DNA of 64,000 bases. Source: Candidatus Palauibacter soopunensis (lineage in GTDB: Bacteria; Gemmatimonadota; Gemmatimonadetes; Palauibacterales; Palauibacteraceae). A model generated the notes under the pieces. It did no database searches and was not told where the DNA came from. It saw only the letters and a list, made by a program, of their open reading frames with translations. Positions 7,512 through 16,352 of this stretch are shown piece by piece; the first letter of the stretch is position 1, and each line of letters begins with the position of its first letter. Location: the NCBI RefSeq assembly GCF_947581735.1, contig NZ_CANPVT010000002.1:186001-250000 (forward strand), in the 5' to 3' direction. Position numbers and translations under genes: made by a program.

Positions 7512-9233
7512 CTACTCCTTCTTCCGGGAGGCTGGCGGCTGTGCCTTCCTTCGTTCGCGGGAGAGGTACATCTGCTGCGGCAGCGACATGATGTTGGACG
7601 CTGTGTAGTACAGGTTCAGCCCGGCCGCAAAGTTCGCAAAGAAGAAGGTGAAGACGACCGGTAGCGCGTAGGACATCATCTTCATCTGGGCGTTCGTCTG
7701 CATGCCCCGCTGCGTGATCCAGTTCAGCAGGAGCATCGATCCGCCCATCAACACAGGTACGACGAAGAGCGGATCCCTCAGAGAGAGATCCGGCAGCCAC
7801 AGGAAGGGCACCCCTCGGAACTCGATCGTGTTCTGGAACACGAAGAACAGCGTGATCAGGATCGGGAGGGGCAGGAACATGGGCAGACAGCCGCCCAGGG
7901 GGTTGACCCCGTGTTCCCGAAACAGCTTCATCTGCTCCTGCTGCAGGCGCTGCGCGTCGCCCTTGTAGCGCTCCTGCAGCTTCTTGATCTCCGGTTGCAG
8001 CGCCATCTGCTTCATCTGCGCGCGTCCCGAGATGTGGAACAGCGGCGACAGGATGATCCGCGACGCGACGCCGAACAGGATCAGGACCCAGCCGTACGCC
8101 AGGGAGAACGACTCGTGCATCCAGATCAGGATCGCGACGATCAGGTTCCCGAACGGCCGGGTGAACCACCGGAGCCACCGCCAGCCGACGGGGTTCACGT
8201 TGTGGAGTTCCTGTCCCATGGCCTGCAGCCGCGCGAAGTCCTGCGGCCCGACGTACGCCGCGTACTCGAAACCGGAACTGCCGGCGGGCACGGGCAGCGC
8301 GGCCTGCATTTCCGCCGCGTCCTCCTCGGGCACGCCGCGCAGCATCACGCCTCCGATGCCCGGGCCTTCCGGCGGTACCACGACGGCGGCGAGCCAGTAC
8401 TTCGATTTCGATGCGGCCCAACTGAAGGGAGCGCCGGTGGCCGGCCTCGTCTCGTCGACGTCGACGCGGTCCAGCCGCTCGGCCGCGATCTGTCCGGAGC
8501 GGCTCCGGGTGACGAGCGACATCGCCGCCCTGTCCTCCCTGGGCACGGCCTCGTTTCGCTCGATGCCGCGGCCGAGACCCACCAGAACGACGTGCCCCAC
8601 GTCCCCCAGCCCGCGCAGCCCGCCGCTCACGTCGATCCGGTAATCGTCCGGGTGGAAGCGATACGAAACATCAAACGTGACCTCGCCGATCGCGGCCTCG
8701 AAGGTCAGTTCCGCGGGCCCGCTCCCCACCTCTAGCGCGGACGTCGACGCAGTGAAGGCGATCGAGCCGAGGGAAACGGTGTCGCCACGAAGCGTCAGCG
8801 CGTACGACAGGATCGAATCGTCGGGCCGCACCAATTCGACGTGCTGTCCGCCATGTCCGCCCTCGGCGAAGTTCTCGTGCGCGAGCATCGTCGCGCCCAC
8901 CAGTCGCGCGCCCCGCGTGTCGAACCGGTACTCGTACAGTTCCGACCGGACCGTGACGATGGAGCTTTCCCGGGCTGCGGACGCGGTTTCCTCCGGCACC
9001 TCCTCAAGCGCTGGCGTCTCCTCCGCATCGGCCAGAACCTCCGCCACCTCCTGCGCCGCCCGTTCCTCGGCGGAAAGACGGTTCAGCTCGTCGGCGACGG
9101 TCGTGGTTTCCGGCGTCTCCGCGCTGTCGGGCGACACCGGCTCCAGCGGCCTCTCGGTCGGCGGGAAGAACACGTTCGAGAGGATCATCACGCCGACCAT
9201 CAGCGCTATGGCCAGAAGCAGACGGCGTTCCAT
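7512..9233 (-). CDS. yidC: Membrane protein insertase YidC
   Basis: YidC inserts and folds inner-membrane proteins with or without SecYEG. The 573-residue protein has an N-terminal membrane segment (MERRLLLAIALMVGVMIL), a large periplasmic beta-domain (about residues 90-330) and the conserved five-helix insertase domain at the C-terminus. That domain includes PEIKKLQERYKGD (cytoplasmic hairpin) and NPLGGCLPMFLPLPI. The tail is basic (SRERRKAQ). A Glu/Ala-rich low-complexity linker (about 35-85) follows the first helix. I use ATG 9233, which overlaps the yidD stop (TGATG); a longer open frame exists but duplicates yidD sequence. Confidence 0.97.
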   Translation of the reverse strand: MERRLLLAIALMVGVMILSNVFFPPTERPLEPVSPDSAETPETTTVADELNRLSAEERAAQEVAEVLADAEETPALEEVPEETASAARESSIVTVRSELYEYRFDTRGARLVGATMLAHENFAEGGHGGQHVELVRPDDSILSYALTLRGDTVSLGSIAFTASTSALEVGSGPAELTFEAAIGEVTFDVSYRFHPDDYRIDVSGGLRGLGDVGHVVLVGLGRGIERNEAVPREDRAAMSLVTRSRSGQIAAERLDRVDVDETRPATGAPFSWAASKSKYWLAAVVVPPEGPGIGGVMLRGVPEEDAAEMQAALPVPAGSSGFEYAAYVGPQDFARLQAMGQELHNVNPVGWRWLRWFTRPFGNLIVAILIWMHESFSLAYGWVLILFGVASRIILSPLFHISGRAQMKQMALQPEIKKLQERYKGDAQRLQQEQMKLFREHGVNPLGGCLPMFLPLPILITLFFVFQNTIEFRGVPFLWLPDLSLRDPLFVVPVLMGGSMLLLNWITQRGMQTNAQMKMMSYALPVVFTFFFANFAAGLNLYYTASNIMSLPQQMYLSRERRKAQPPASRKKE

Positions 9234-9454
9234 CAGCGCTCCCGGGCGGGAACCGGATCGTAGCCGCACGACCCCAGGGGGTGACAGCGAAGGAGGCGCC
9301 GAACGCACAGCCAGGTCCCCCGGCTGGCGCCGAACCGCCGCACCGCGGTCAGGGCGTATTCCGAGCAGCTCGGCTCGTACCTGCAGGCGGGCGGAAGCCA
9401 GGGAGAGACCACCAGCTGGTAGCCGCGAATCGCTCCGATGATCACCCTGCGCAT
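9233..9454 (-). CDS. yidD: Membrane protein insertion efficiency factor YidD
   Basis: A 73-residue protein with the family core GYQLVVSPWLPPACRYEPSC followed by SEYAL and CHPLGSCGYDPVP. YidD is a small membrane-associated factor that helps YidC-dependent insertion. It sits between rnpA and yidC, overlaps rnpA by 13 bases and yidC by one base, the standard order near oriC. Confidence 0.95.
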   Translation of the reverse strand: MRRVIIGAIRGYQLVVSPWLPPACRYEPSCSEYALTAVRRFGASRGTWLCVRRLLRCHPLGSCGYDPVPARER

Positions 9455-9846
9455 ACGGTCTCCAGCGAATCCATCAACGTCACCCGAAGCCTCTGGTACG
9501 AGGCGTCGTAGGCGGCCGGTTTCGCTCGCACGACCAGATCCAGCTCGAGCCGGCGGGCTTCAAGGGCGGGCAATACATGGATGCGAGCGATCTCGGTCAG
9601 GCGCCGGCGTACGAGGTTGCGCGCGACCGCGCCGCGCCCGTGGCGAGGCGTCACAACCCCGACTCTGGAGCGACCGGAGGGCGAAGGAGCGAAGAACACG
9701 TCCACGATGCGGCCCCGGCTGCAGCGGCCCGCACGGATGGTTCGGCGAATCTCCCGTGCTGTGCGCAGACGGGCCGCGCGAGGCCGTCGAAAGCCCTTGG
9801 GCGGACGCCCGCTAGCGGCTTCGTCGCTTGCGACGGAACGCGTCAC
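9442..9846 (-). CDS. rnpA: Ribonuclease P protein component
   Basis: The 134-residue basic protein binds RNase P RNA and helps mature tRNA 5' ends. The conserved block [22 protein letters not shown] contains the RNR-like helix. Conserved sequence begins near residue 19 ([19 protein letters not shown]). No in-frame ATG, GTG or TTG lies between codon 1 and that point, so the ATG at 9846, inside rpmH, must be the start. This gives a 35-base out-of-frame overlap with rpmH. Confidence 0.94.
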   Translation of the reverse strand: MTRSVASDEAASGRPPKGFRRPRAARLRTAREIRRTIRAGRCSRGRIVDVFFAPSPSGRSRVGVVTPRHGRGAVARNLVRRRLTEIARIHVLPALEARRLELDLVVRAKPAAYDASYQRLRVTLMDSLETVCAG

Positions 9847-9985
9847 TGACGGTGAGCCGACGTCGACCCTTCCTTCTGCGGCGCGACAGCGTGCGGCGGC
9901 CCGCCTTCGTCTTCATGCGCGCCCGGAATCCATGATCCCGCACGCGCTTCCTGTTGGTCGGCTTGCTGTATGTGGGCTTCCCCAT
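9812..9985 (-). CDS. rpmH: 50S ribosomal protein bL34
   Basis: This 57-residue protein of the large ribosomal subunit starts [20 protein letters not shown] and has the family core [21 protein letters not shown]. The tail [14 protein letters not shown] is about ten residues longer than the usual 44-47-residue bL34, and it is this extension that overlaps the start of rnpA. A strong promoter lies 57 bases upstream. Confidence 0.96.
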   Translation of the reverse strand: MGKPTYSKPTNRKRVRDHGFRARMKTKAGRRTLSRRRRKGRRRLTVSDAFRRKRRSR

Positions 9986-10041
9986 CTCACATCACCCGAG
10001 GCTTTCCGGTCATCTCGTCAAGTTTTCGAGGCTAGCCCGGA

Positions 10042-10070
10042 AGTCTAGACGCGGCGCGGGATAGTGTCAA
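10042..10070 (-). promoter_or_regulatory. rpmH-rnpA-yidD-yidC promoter
   Basis: On the minus strand a perfect TTGACA (10070-10065) and TAGACT (10047-10042) are separated by 17 bases. The ATG of rpmH is at 9985. Confidence 0.75.
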
Positions 10071-10147
10071 TTCGGCCCGCCGACGTCGGACGCGGCGCCC
10101 GATTCCGTCCGCCGTTCGCGCGGCACCCCGCGAGGCGTTTCCCTTCG

Positions 10148-10177
10148 TTGACACTCGCCGGCGGATTCGCCTAAGAT
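10148..10177 (+). promoter_or_regulatory. dnaA promoter
   Basis: A perfect TTGACA (10148-10153) and TAAGAT (10172-10177) are separated by 18 bases. The dnaA ATG is at 10224. No good DnaA box is visible in this gap, so autoregulation through a classical box is not obvious. Confidence 0.65.
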
Positions 10178-10223
10178 CAGACCCCTTATCCCACCGTCTT
10201 CTTCTCATGCCGGCGCGTCACGG

Positions 10224-11606
10224 ATGGAGCTGACTGCACACGAGGCCTGGACCAAGATTCGCGCATCGGCGAAGCTCGTGCTCCCGGAGCAGACCTATCG
10301 CACCTGGCTCGGATCGACCGAGGCCGTCTCCCTCTCCGACGATACGCTCGTCGTTTCCGCCCCCACCAGGTTTGCGGTCGAATGGGTCGAAGATAAGTAC
10401 GGCACTCTCCTGCGGGACATCTCCGAGCGCGAACTGGGCGCGAGACTTCGACTCCGCTTCGAGCACAAGGGAGCCGAGGAGCGTCTCGACTTCCCCGAAA
10501 TCACGGAACCCTACCCCGGCGACCCCGGTCATGCGCTGGCATCGCAGACGCCGAATCGCGGTGGCCTCCCGGCGGCGGCGGCGCTGAACGAACGCTACAC
10601 GTTTGCACGCTTCGTCATTGGCGGCAGCAACGAACTCGCCGCCGCGGCGTCGGATCGCGTGGCCGCAGCGCCGGCGACGACGTACAACCCGCTCTTCATC
10701 TGGGGCGGCACCGGTCTCGGCAAGACACACCTGATGCACGCGATCGGCAACACGATTCTCGACCGGCTCCCGGATTGCCAGGTCGCCTACGTCCCCTCGG
10801 AGCAGTTCACGAACGAGATGATCGATGCGATCAGGACCGGGCAGACCGCCCTTTTCCGCGAGCGCTATCGCCGTATCGACGTCCTGCTCGTCGATGACGT
10901 CCACTTCATCGCGAACAAGGAAGGGACGCAGGAGGAGTTCTTCCACACGTTCAACGCGCTCTACGACGCCAAGAAGCAGATCGTCATCACGAGCGACCGG
11001 CCCCCGCAGGACATCCCCGGGCTCCAGGAGCGCCTCGTTTCTCGTTTCGAGTGGGGTCTCGTCACCGACATCCAGCCGCCCGACCTGGAAACGCGCTCCG
11101 CGATCCTGCGCACGAAAGCCGACGAGGATGGGATCGAAATCGACGACGACGTCATCGAGTACGTCGCGCGGAGCCGACGAACTTCCGTCCGGCAACTCGA
11201 GGGGGCCCTGATCAAGCTCCTCGCCTTCAGCTCCCTCACGCGACGCGAGATTTCACTCGACATGGCGCGCGATGCGCTGGGGCCCGAGGGCAACGACGCC
11301 GATGAGCAGGTGATCGAAGTGTCCGCGGAGGAAGTCCGGGCCCGCATCGCCGCTTCCTGGGGGGTCTCGGTCGAGGCACTCACGTCGAAACGGCGGAACC
11401 GGACCGTCACCGTTCCCCGGCAGGTCGCGATGTACCTCATCAAGACCCATCTCGACCTGCCCTATTCCGACATCGGCCACCTCTTCGGCGGCAGGAATCA
11501 CTCCACCGTCATTCACTCCGTCAACAAGGTCGAGGCGGACATGGCGTCCGATGCCAATCTTCGAGGCCGCGTCGGCCAGTTGCAGCAAGAGCTCTTCCGA
11601 ACCTGA
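10224..11606 (+). CDS. dnaA: Chromosomal replication initiator protein DnaA
   Basis: The 460-residue AAA+ ATPase opens oriC. Domain I (about residues 1-85, ELTAHEAWTKI...TYRTWLG) is followed by a short linker and the ATPase domain: Walker A WGGTGLGKTHLMHAIGN and Walker B VLLVDDVHFI. The C-terminal HTH ends with GGRNHSTVIHS; the usual sequence is GRDHTTVLHA, so Asp is replaced by Asn at this DnaA-box-reading motif. Position next to rpmH and dnaN marks the origin region. Confidence 0.98.
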   Translation: MELTAHEAWTKIRASAKLVLPEQTYRTWLGSTEAVSLSDDTLVVSAPTRFAVEWVEDKYGTLLRDISERELGARLRLRFEHKGAEERLDFPEITEPYPGDPGHALASQTPNRGGLPAAAALNERYTFARFVIGGSNELAAAASDRVAAAPATTYNPLFIWGGTGLGKTHLMHAIGNTILDRLPDCQVAYVPSEQFTNEMIDAIRTGQTALFRERYRRIDVLLVDDVHFIANKEGTQEEFFHTFNALYDAKKQIVITSDRPPQDIPGLQERLVSRFEWGLVTDIQPPDLETRSAILRTKADEDGIEIDDDVIEYVARSRRTSVRQLEGALIKLLAFSSLTRREISLDMARDALGPEGNDADEQVIEVSAEEVRARIAASWGVSVEALTSKRRNRTVTVPRQVAMYLIKTHLDLPYSDIGHLFGGRNHSTVIHSVNKVEADMASDANLRGRVGQLQQELFRT

Positions 11607-11889
11607 TGTCCCGGCCGTCCACTACCGTGTGCAGAGACGGACGAAGACCTGCCCCTCATGCACACCGGCGGGTGCGTGGTCTCCGCGGCGGTGCGGAGGT
11701 TTCACCGGAACTTCGACAACCGTGTCCGTGTGTCGACAGCGGGCGCATGCATCCCAGACCGCGAGAAACATGGGGAACCGCCAATTCTCGACACTTCGAC
11801 AGGCTCTATTACTACTCTGTTGATACATATATCATACGCAACCGTAGAACCCACGGTGGAAAACCCGAACCGATACTGCCGGAGTTGAA
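11607..11889. other. oriC: Probable oriC (dnaA-dnaN intergenic region)
   Basis: This 283-base gap separates dnaA from dnaN. It holds TCATGCACA (11656-11664), an 8 of 9 match to the DnaA box TTATNCACA. Weaker 7 of 9 boxes lie at 11629-11637 and 11855-11863, the second reading TTTTCCACC on the minus strand. An AT-rich island at 11805-11838 stands out from the GC-rich surroundings. On the minus strand TAG-TAA-TAG (11814-11806) resembles a DnaA-trio. TCGACA also recurs several times between about 11718 and 11801. The boxes are weak, so this is supported mainly by position and base composition. Confidence 0.5.
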
Positions 11890-13017
11890 ATGAGATTCTC
11901 GATCACCCGAGAGGCACTCCAGAAGGGTCTCGCGGCCAGCGCCGCGGCCGTCCCAACCCGAGCCGCTCTCCCGGTTCTCTCGAACATCCTGATCCACGCG
12001 GAGGACGATGCCGTTCGGCTGAGCGGCACGGACATGTCCATCTTCGTCTCGTTGTCCGTGCCGGCGGAGGTTTCCGAGGCCGGTGTCGTCGCGCTGCCCG
12101 CGAGACAGCTCCTGGAGATCTCTCGCGTGCTCGATGATGCGCCGGTGAAATTCGCTACGGCCGACGGCAGCGACGACGGAGCCGCCGCCGGAGTGGACAT
12201 CGAGTGCGGCCGGAGCAAGTTCCGCCTCTACGGGCAGGCCCCCGACGAGTTCCCGGACTTCCCGGAGGTCGACTTCGCCAGCGGTTGGGAGATGTCCGCC
12301 GGCGAGCTGCAGACGCTGATCGAGCGGACGAGTTTCGCCGTTTCCACGGAGGACAGCCGACCGATTCTGAACGGGATCCTGTGGCAGTTGCGTGAAGCGG
12401 CCACGGTCATGGTCGCAACGAACGGCCATCGCCTCGCGAAGATGTCACGCGAACTCGATGCCGGCGGCTCCCCCGCCGAGGTGGACCTCATCATTCCTCC
12501 GAAAGCGCTGAGCCAGGTGCAGAAGCTGTACCCGGCCGACACGGTGCTGCAGATCGCCCGTTCGGAGAACCACCTGGCGTTCCGGTCCGCCGACCGTGAG
12601 GTCTTCACGTCGCTGATAGAAGGACCGTATCCGAACTACGAGCAGGTCATTCCGAAGGACAACGACAAGGCGGCGACCGTAAACCGCGCGGCTCTCGAGA
12701 CGGCGGTGCGGCGCGTTGCGGTGATGGCGGATGACTCGACGAGGCGGGTGCGCCTCTCCTTCAGATCCGGCGACCTCGGATTCAAGGTTCAGACGCCGGA
12801 TCTCGGGGAGGCGGAGGACGCGCTGTCGCTGGATTACGAGGGCGAGGACATCCAGATCGGATTCAATGCGACCTACCTCCTCGAGGTGCTGCGCCACATG
12901 CCGGAGGAGGACGTTCGAATGACGTTCAAGGCGCCGGAACGGGCGGCGACCTTCTCTCCGGCGAGTGGCGAACCCGACTACCTCTGCCTCGTCATGCCGC
13001 TGCGCATCCTCGACTGA
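11890..13017 (+). CDS. dnaN: DNA polymerase III beta sliding clamp
   Basis: The 375-residue protein forms the dimeric ring that tethers DNA polymerase III. Three repeated clamp domains of about 120 residues are present. Family markers are MRFSITREALQKGL, PVLSNILIHAED, SFAVSTEDSRPILNGILW and the C-terminal YLCLVMPLRI, part of the hydrophobic pocket that binds client peptides. Length and position after dnaA are normal. Confidence 0.97.
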   Translation: MRFSITREALQKGLAASAAAVPTRAALPVLSNILIHAEDDAVRLSGTDMSIFVSLSVPAEVSEAGVVALPARQLLEISRVLDDAPVKFATADGSDDGAAAGVDIECGRSKFRLYGQAPDEFPDFPEVDFASGWEMSAGELQTLIERTSFAVSTEDSRPILNGILWQLREAATVMVATNGHRLAKMSRELDAGGSPAEVDLIIPPKALSQVQKLYPADTVLQIARSENHLAFRSADREVFTSLIEGPYPNYEQVIPKDNDKAATVNRAALETAVRRVAVMADDSTRRVRLSFRSGDLGFKVQTPDLGEAEDALSLDYEGEDIQIGFNATYLLEVLRHMPEEDVRMTFKAPERAATFSPASGEPDYLCLVMPLRILD

Positions 13018-13028
13018 ATCGCGGGCAC

Positions 13029-13781
13029 ATGACGACATGCGCGAGGTGCGGGCACGAGAGTGCCGCGTTCGACCGCTGTCCGTTCTGTGGAGAGGCGGCG
13101 GCTCCGTCCGAACGGGGACGCGCGGACGACGGGGAGAGCGCAGGGGATGTCAACCTGCCCGCGTGGGAAGATCCGGCGGTCCCCTTCCCGCTGAACCTGG
13201 CCGAGACGTGGCGCCGGAGCGTGTTCGAGCCCGGCGCTTTTTTTGCCGGGGGGCCCTTCGAGCGCGCCGCCGTGCGCCCGGTCCTCTACTATCTCCTGGT
13301 CAGTGTCCTCGCGGCGGCGCTCTCGCTGACCTGGGGCGCGCTGCTGCCGACGGCGCAACCGGGCCTCGTGGAGATGCTCGCGGAAATCATGAACGTCGGG
13401 CTGCCGGACGCCACGGGCTCTGCCGGCCGGCTCGCGGACTTCTTCCTCACCCCGTTCTGGGCGGTGCTGTACCTCATCATTGCGAGTCTGCTCCTCCACG
13501 GGTTCGTGTTGCTGCTGATCCCGGGGCGTCGAAGCCTCACCGCCACCGTTCGCACGATCTGCTACGCGTCCGGACCGGGCGTCTTCGCCATCATCCCGTT
13601 CATCGGCGGATGGGTGGCCGGGATCTGGGGAGTCGTGCTCACGGTGATCGGTCTGCGAGAGGCGCACCGGACCACGACCGGAAGAGCCTTCGCGGCATGG
13701 CTGCTGACGGCCGCCCTCCCGGTCGCCTTCCTGACGCTGGGGATCCTGCTGGTCATCGTCCGTGTGGCGAGCGGAGTTTGA
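13029..13781 (+). CDS. Zinc-ribbon Yip1-family membrane protein
   Basis: The 250-residue protein opens with a CARCGHESAAFDRCPFCG zinc ribbon, then a short linker and five or six membrane segments from about residue 80. The layout PFERAAVRPVLYYLLVSVLAAALSL and later GVFAIIPFIGGWVAGIWGVVL match the Yip1 domain family. Function in bacteria is unknown. It follows dnaN by 11 bases and its stop overlaps the next gene's TTG start (TTGA), so it may share a transcript with dnaN, the NUDIX gene and the MBL gene. Confidence 0.75.
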   Translation: MTTCARCGHESAAFDRCPFCGEAAAPSERGRADDGESAGDVNLPAWEDPAVPFPLNLAETWRRSVFEPGAFFAGGPFERAAVRPVLYYLLVSVLAAALSLTWGALLPTAQPGLVEMLAEIMNVGLPDATGSAGRLADFFLTPFWAVLYLIIASLLLHGFVLLLIPGRRSLTATVRTICYASGPGVFAIIPFIGGWVAGIWGVVLTVIGLREAHRTTTGRAFAAWLLTAALPVAFLTLGILLVIVRVASGV

Positions 13782-14509
13782 CGGACGCTGCGAACCCACG
13801 GCCGGCCGCCACGGTCGTCGTCGCCACCCAGGCGCCTGCAGGGCTGGAGTTCCTCCTGCTTCAGCGCCCCGGCGACGCCAGGTTCGGAGCGGGGGCATGG
13901 GCTTTCCCCGGTGGGGCGATCGACGAAGACGACGCCCGCGCGACATGGGTGGACCGGCTTCCGGGTGCGGGAGAAGCCGCGGCGTGCGTGGCGGCGCTGC
14001 GTGAATTGTTCGAGGAGACGGGGATCATGCCGGCGCCGCTGCGCGGCTGCGGACCGGACGCGTTGGTCGAGGCTCGCCGCGCGTTGCTCTCGGAACGGAT
14101 CCGCTTCTCGCAGGTGGCGGAGCGTCTCGAACTCGACTTCTCCTCCACACGCATCGCGTACTTCGCGCGCTGGATCACACCGCGCGGTGCGGCGCTGCGG
14201 TTCGACACCCGTTTTTTCCTCCTCTCGCTGGAGGAGCGGCCGCGTCGCGTGAGTCTGACGCCGGAACACGAGGCGGCCGTTTGGACCACGCCGGCCTCGG
14301 CCCTCCGGCGCTTCTCCGCCGGCCGGCTGCCCATGATGTTCCCGACCGCCAGGACGATCGAGCGCCTCGCCGGCTTCGGGTCGGTCGAGGACGCCATGAC
14401 GGCACTCAGCGGCGTACACGTGGAACCCGCGCTGGTCAGACTCGGCATCGGTGAGAAGGGGGTGACACCGCTCGCCCCCGGAGACCCCGGATACGACGAA
14501 AGCCTGTGA
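13778..14509 (+). CDS. NUDIX hydrolase with split Nudix box (NUDT19/CoA-diphosphatase-like)
   Basis: I place the start at TTG 13778, overlapping the previous stop, giving 243 residues. The start FLLLQRPGDARFGAGAWAFP then GGAIDEDD gives the first part of the Nudix box. The catalytic helix, AALRELFEETGI, comes about 22 residues later than in the compact box. Such an insertion is characteristic of NUDT19-like enzymes, which cleave CoA derivatives or related diphosphates. The metal-binding REx2EE is intact. Substrate is inference. Confidence 0.8.
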   Translation: MTDAANPRPAATVVVATQAPAGLEFLLLQRPGDARFGAGAWAFPGGAIDEDDARATWVDRLPGAGEAAACVAALRELFEETGIMPAPLRGCGPDALVEARRALLSERIRFSQVAERLELDFSSTRIAYFARWITPRGAALRFDTRFFLLSLEERPRRVSLTPEHEAAVWTTPASALRRFSAGRLPMMFPTARTIERLAGFGSVEDAMTALSGVHVEPALVRLGIGEKGVTPLAPGDPGYDESL

Positions 14510-15312
14510 TGTCGAGGGCATGCCCGGCCCACGTCGTCCGGCACGGATCGGGCATCACGGCGGTTCGCGCCGACAACCCGGGCCCCCTCACTCTGACCGG
14601 GACGCAGACGTACGTGATCGGGACCGGGCCGCTGATCGTGCTGGACCCCGGACCGCAGGATGAACCACACCTCCGCCGTGTCGACGATGTGATCGCCGGA
14701 AGACCCGTGGCGGCGGTCTGTCTGACGCACGCGCACGCCGATCACTCGGCGGCCGCGGCGGCGGCGGCCGCGCGCTGGGGAGAACTCCGCGCCTCCGCCG
14801 CCACGCTCGGCCTCGTGCGGATGGCGGGCCGCGCGCTGGCGGATGGCGAGGCGATGGAGCCGGGAGGAGGCCTCCGTCTGCGGGCGATCGCGACGCCCGG
14901 TCATTCCGCGGACCACCTCTGTTACGTGCTCGAACCCGCGCGCGCCCTCTTCACGGGAGATCTCGTGCTCGGAGAAGGAAGCACCATGATCGCCCATCCG
15001 GACGGGTCCGTGGACGCCTATCTTGCGAGTCTCGCGCGCCTCGCGGCCCTCCGCCCCGAGCGTCTGCTCCCCGGACACGGTCCGCCCATCGAGGACGCGC
15101 TCGCGCGCCTCGAAGAATGCCGCGCCCACCGGCTACAGCGCGTGGCGGCCGTCCGGCGGGCGCTGGAAGCCGGCGCCCGAACCCCGGCACAGATCCGGGC
15201 CGCCGTCTACGGGGATCTTCCCGCCTCCCACCATGCGGCGGCCGACCTTACGGTCCGCGCCTACCTCGCCTTTCTCGGGGAGACATCCTCGTCGATCAGG
15301 CGCCGGAGATAG
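14509..15312 (+). CDS. MBL-fold metallo-hydrolase (LACTB2-like)
   Basis: This 267-residue beta-lactamase-fold enzyme has the metal site THAHADHSA, PGHSADH, FTGDLVLGEGSTMI and LLPGHGPPI. The C-terminal helical region (about 200-260, RLQRVAAVRRALEAGA...) resembles the winged-helix extension of LACTB2-type enzymes, some of which are endoribonucleases. ATG 14509 overlaps the NUDIX stop; GTG 14506 is also possible. Its 3' end overlaps the convergent mutY gene by 52 bases. Confidence 0.85.
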   Translation: MSRACPAHVVRHGSGITAVRADNPGPLTLTGTQTYVIGTGPLIVLDPGPQDEPHLRRVDDVIAGRPVAAVCLTHAHADHSAAAAAAAARWGELRASAATLGLVRMAGRALADGEAMEPGGGLRLRAIATPGHSADHLCYVLEPARALFTGDLVLGEGSTMIAHPDGSVDAYLASLARLAALRPERLLPGHGPPIEDALARLEECRAHRLQRVAAVRRALEAGARTPAQIRAAVYGDLPASHHAAADLTVRAYLAFLGETSSSIRRRR

Positions 15313-16352
15313 ACGGGAAAGGCGAGATCGCCGAATTCTCCGCGGCCGACCCAGCGGTGCTGCCGCTCCGTGACCTCACCGGATCGCCACCGGGCCCAGT
15401 GCACGACGAGCCGCAGACGGAAGTGGCTGAACGTATGCCGCAGCACGCGAATCTCCTCACCCACGCGGCAGTCGAGGCGGAGCCCTTCCCGGAGGACTCT
15501 CGCGAGCGCCGGCGCGGGCAGGGTTGGCGAGGATAGCGCCACGGAGGGAAAATCCCACAGGCCGCCCAGGAGCCCGTCTGACGGCCGCCGCAGCACGAGC
15601 ACCCGTCCGCCGCGACGGACCACGGCCGCCGCCTCGACCCGCTCGGGGGATCGAGCGCGCCTCTTTCTCGGGGGCCGCAGCCCGATCGTGCCCCGTCGCA
15701 GCGCCAGGCATCGATTCGATAGCGGACACGCTCCGCACCGCGGGCGGCGCGGTGTACAGACCCCACTCCCGAGATCCATCAGCGCCTGGTTCACGTCGCC
15801 CGGCCGCTCCGGGGCCTCGCCCAGGAGGGTTCGCGCGGCGCGGTCGAGCGCGGAGGGAGAGGCCGTCTCGAGATCGCCCAGGCGCGACAGCACGCGGCGT
15901 GCGTTCCCATCGACGGCGGGTTCCGACAACCCGAACGCCACGCTGGCCACGGCGCCCGCCGTGTACGGGCCCACCCCCGGGAGCTTCCGCAGCTCCGACA
16001 CCGCATGCGGGATCCGCCCGTCGAACTCCGACACCACGCGCCGCGCGGCCCGGCGCAGGTTGCGGGCCCGCGCGTAGTATCCCAATCCCTCCCAGAGGCT
16101 GAGGACCTCGTCCTCCTCCGCTTCGGCGAGGGTCTGAACGTCGGGGAAGCGATCCATGAACCGCCGATGGTAGGGCACGGCGGTCTCCACGCGCGTCTGC
16201 TGCGCCATGACCTCGGCCACGAGAATCGCGTAGGGGTCCCGCTCTCCGCGCCAGGCGATGTCGTCCCGCTGCCGCGCGTCGAACCATTCCAGCAGCGGCG
16301 CCGCCCCCGCGGATGCGTCCGGGTCAGCGCGTGGCTTCGGGGAAGACGCCAT
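15261..16352 (-). CDS. mutY: A/G-specific adenine glycosylase MutY
   Basis: MutY removes adenine mispaired with 8-oxoguanine. The 363-residue protein has the HhH-GPD domain (about residues 30-215) with MAQQTRVETAVPYHRRFM, LPGVGPYTAGAVASVAFG and catalytic Asp in AVDGNARRVLSR. The 4Fe-4S loop CTPRRPRCGACPLSNRC follows. The C-terminal third is the MutT-like 8-oxoG recognition domain (VEAAAVVRRGGRVLVLRRP; GLWDFPSVAL). It overlaps the dapF end by 29 bases and the convergent MBL gene by 52 bases. Confidence 0.96.
   Translation of the reverse strand: MASSPKPRADPDASAGAAPLLEWFDARQRDDIAWRGERDPYAILVAEVMAQQTRVETAVPYHRRFMDRFPDVQTLAEAEEDEVLSLWEGLGYYARARNLRRAARRVVSEFDGRIPHAVSELRKLPGVGPYTAGAVASVAFGLSEPAVDGNARRVLSRLGDLETASPSALDRAARTLLGEAPERPGDVNQALMDLGSGVCTPRRPRCGACPLSNRCLALRRGTIGLRPPRKRRARSPERVEAAAVVRRGGRVLVLRRPSDGLLGGLWDFPSVALSSPTLPAPALARVLREGLRLDCRVGEEIRVLRHTFSHFRLRLVVHWARWRSGEVTERQHRWVGRGEFGDLAFPVYLRRLIDEDVSPRKAR

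Noticed and set aside
10185..10200. TTATCCCAC upstream of dnaA as a DnaA box
   Set aside because: Only the first six bases match TTATCCACA; the last three are shifted.
13238..13252. T-run with GC-rich flanks as a terminator
   Set aside because: It lies inside the Yip1-like coding sequence and has no stable stem directly before it.
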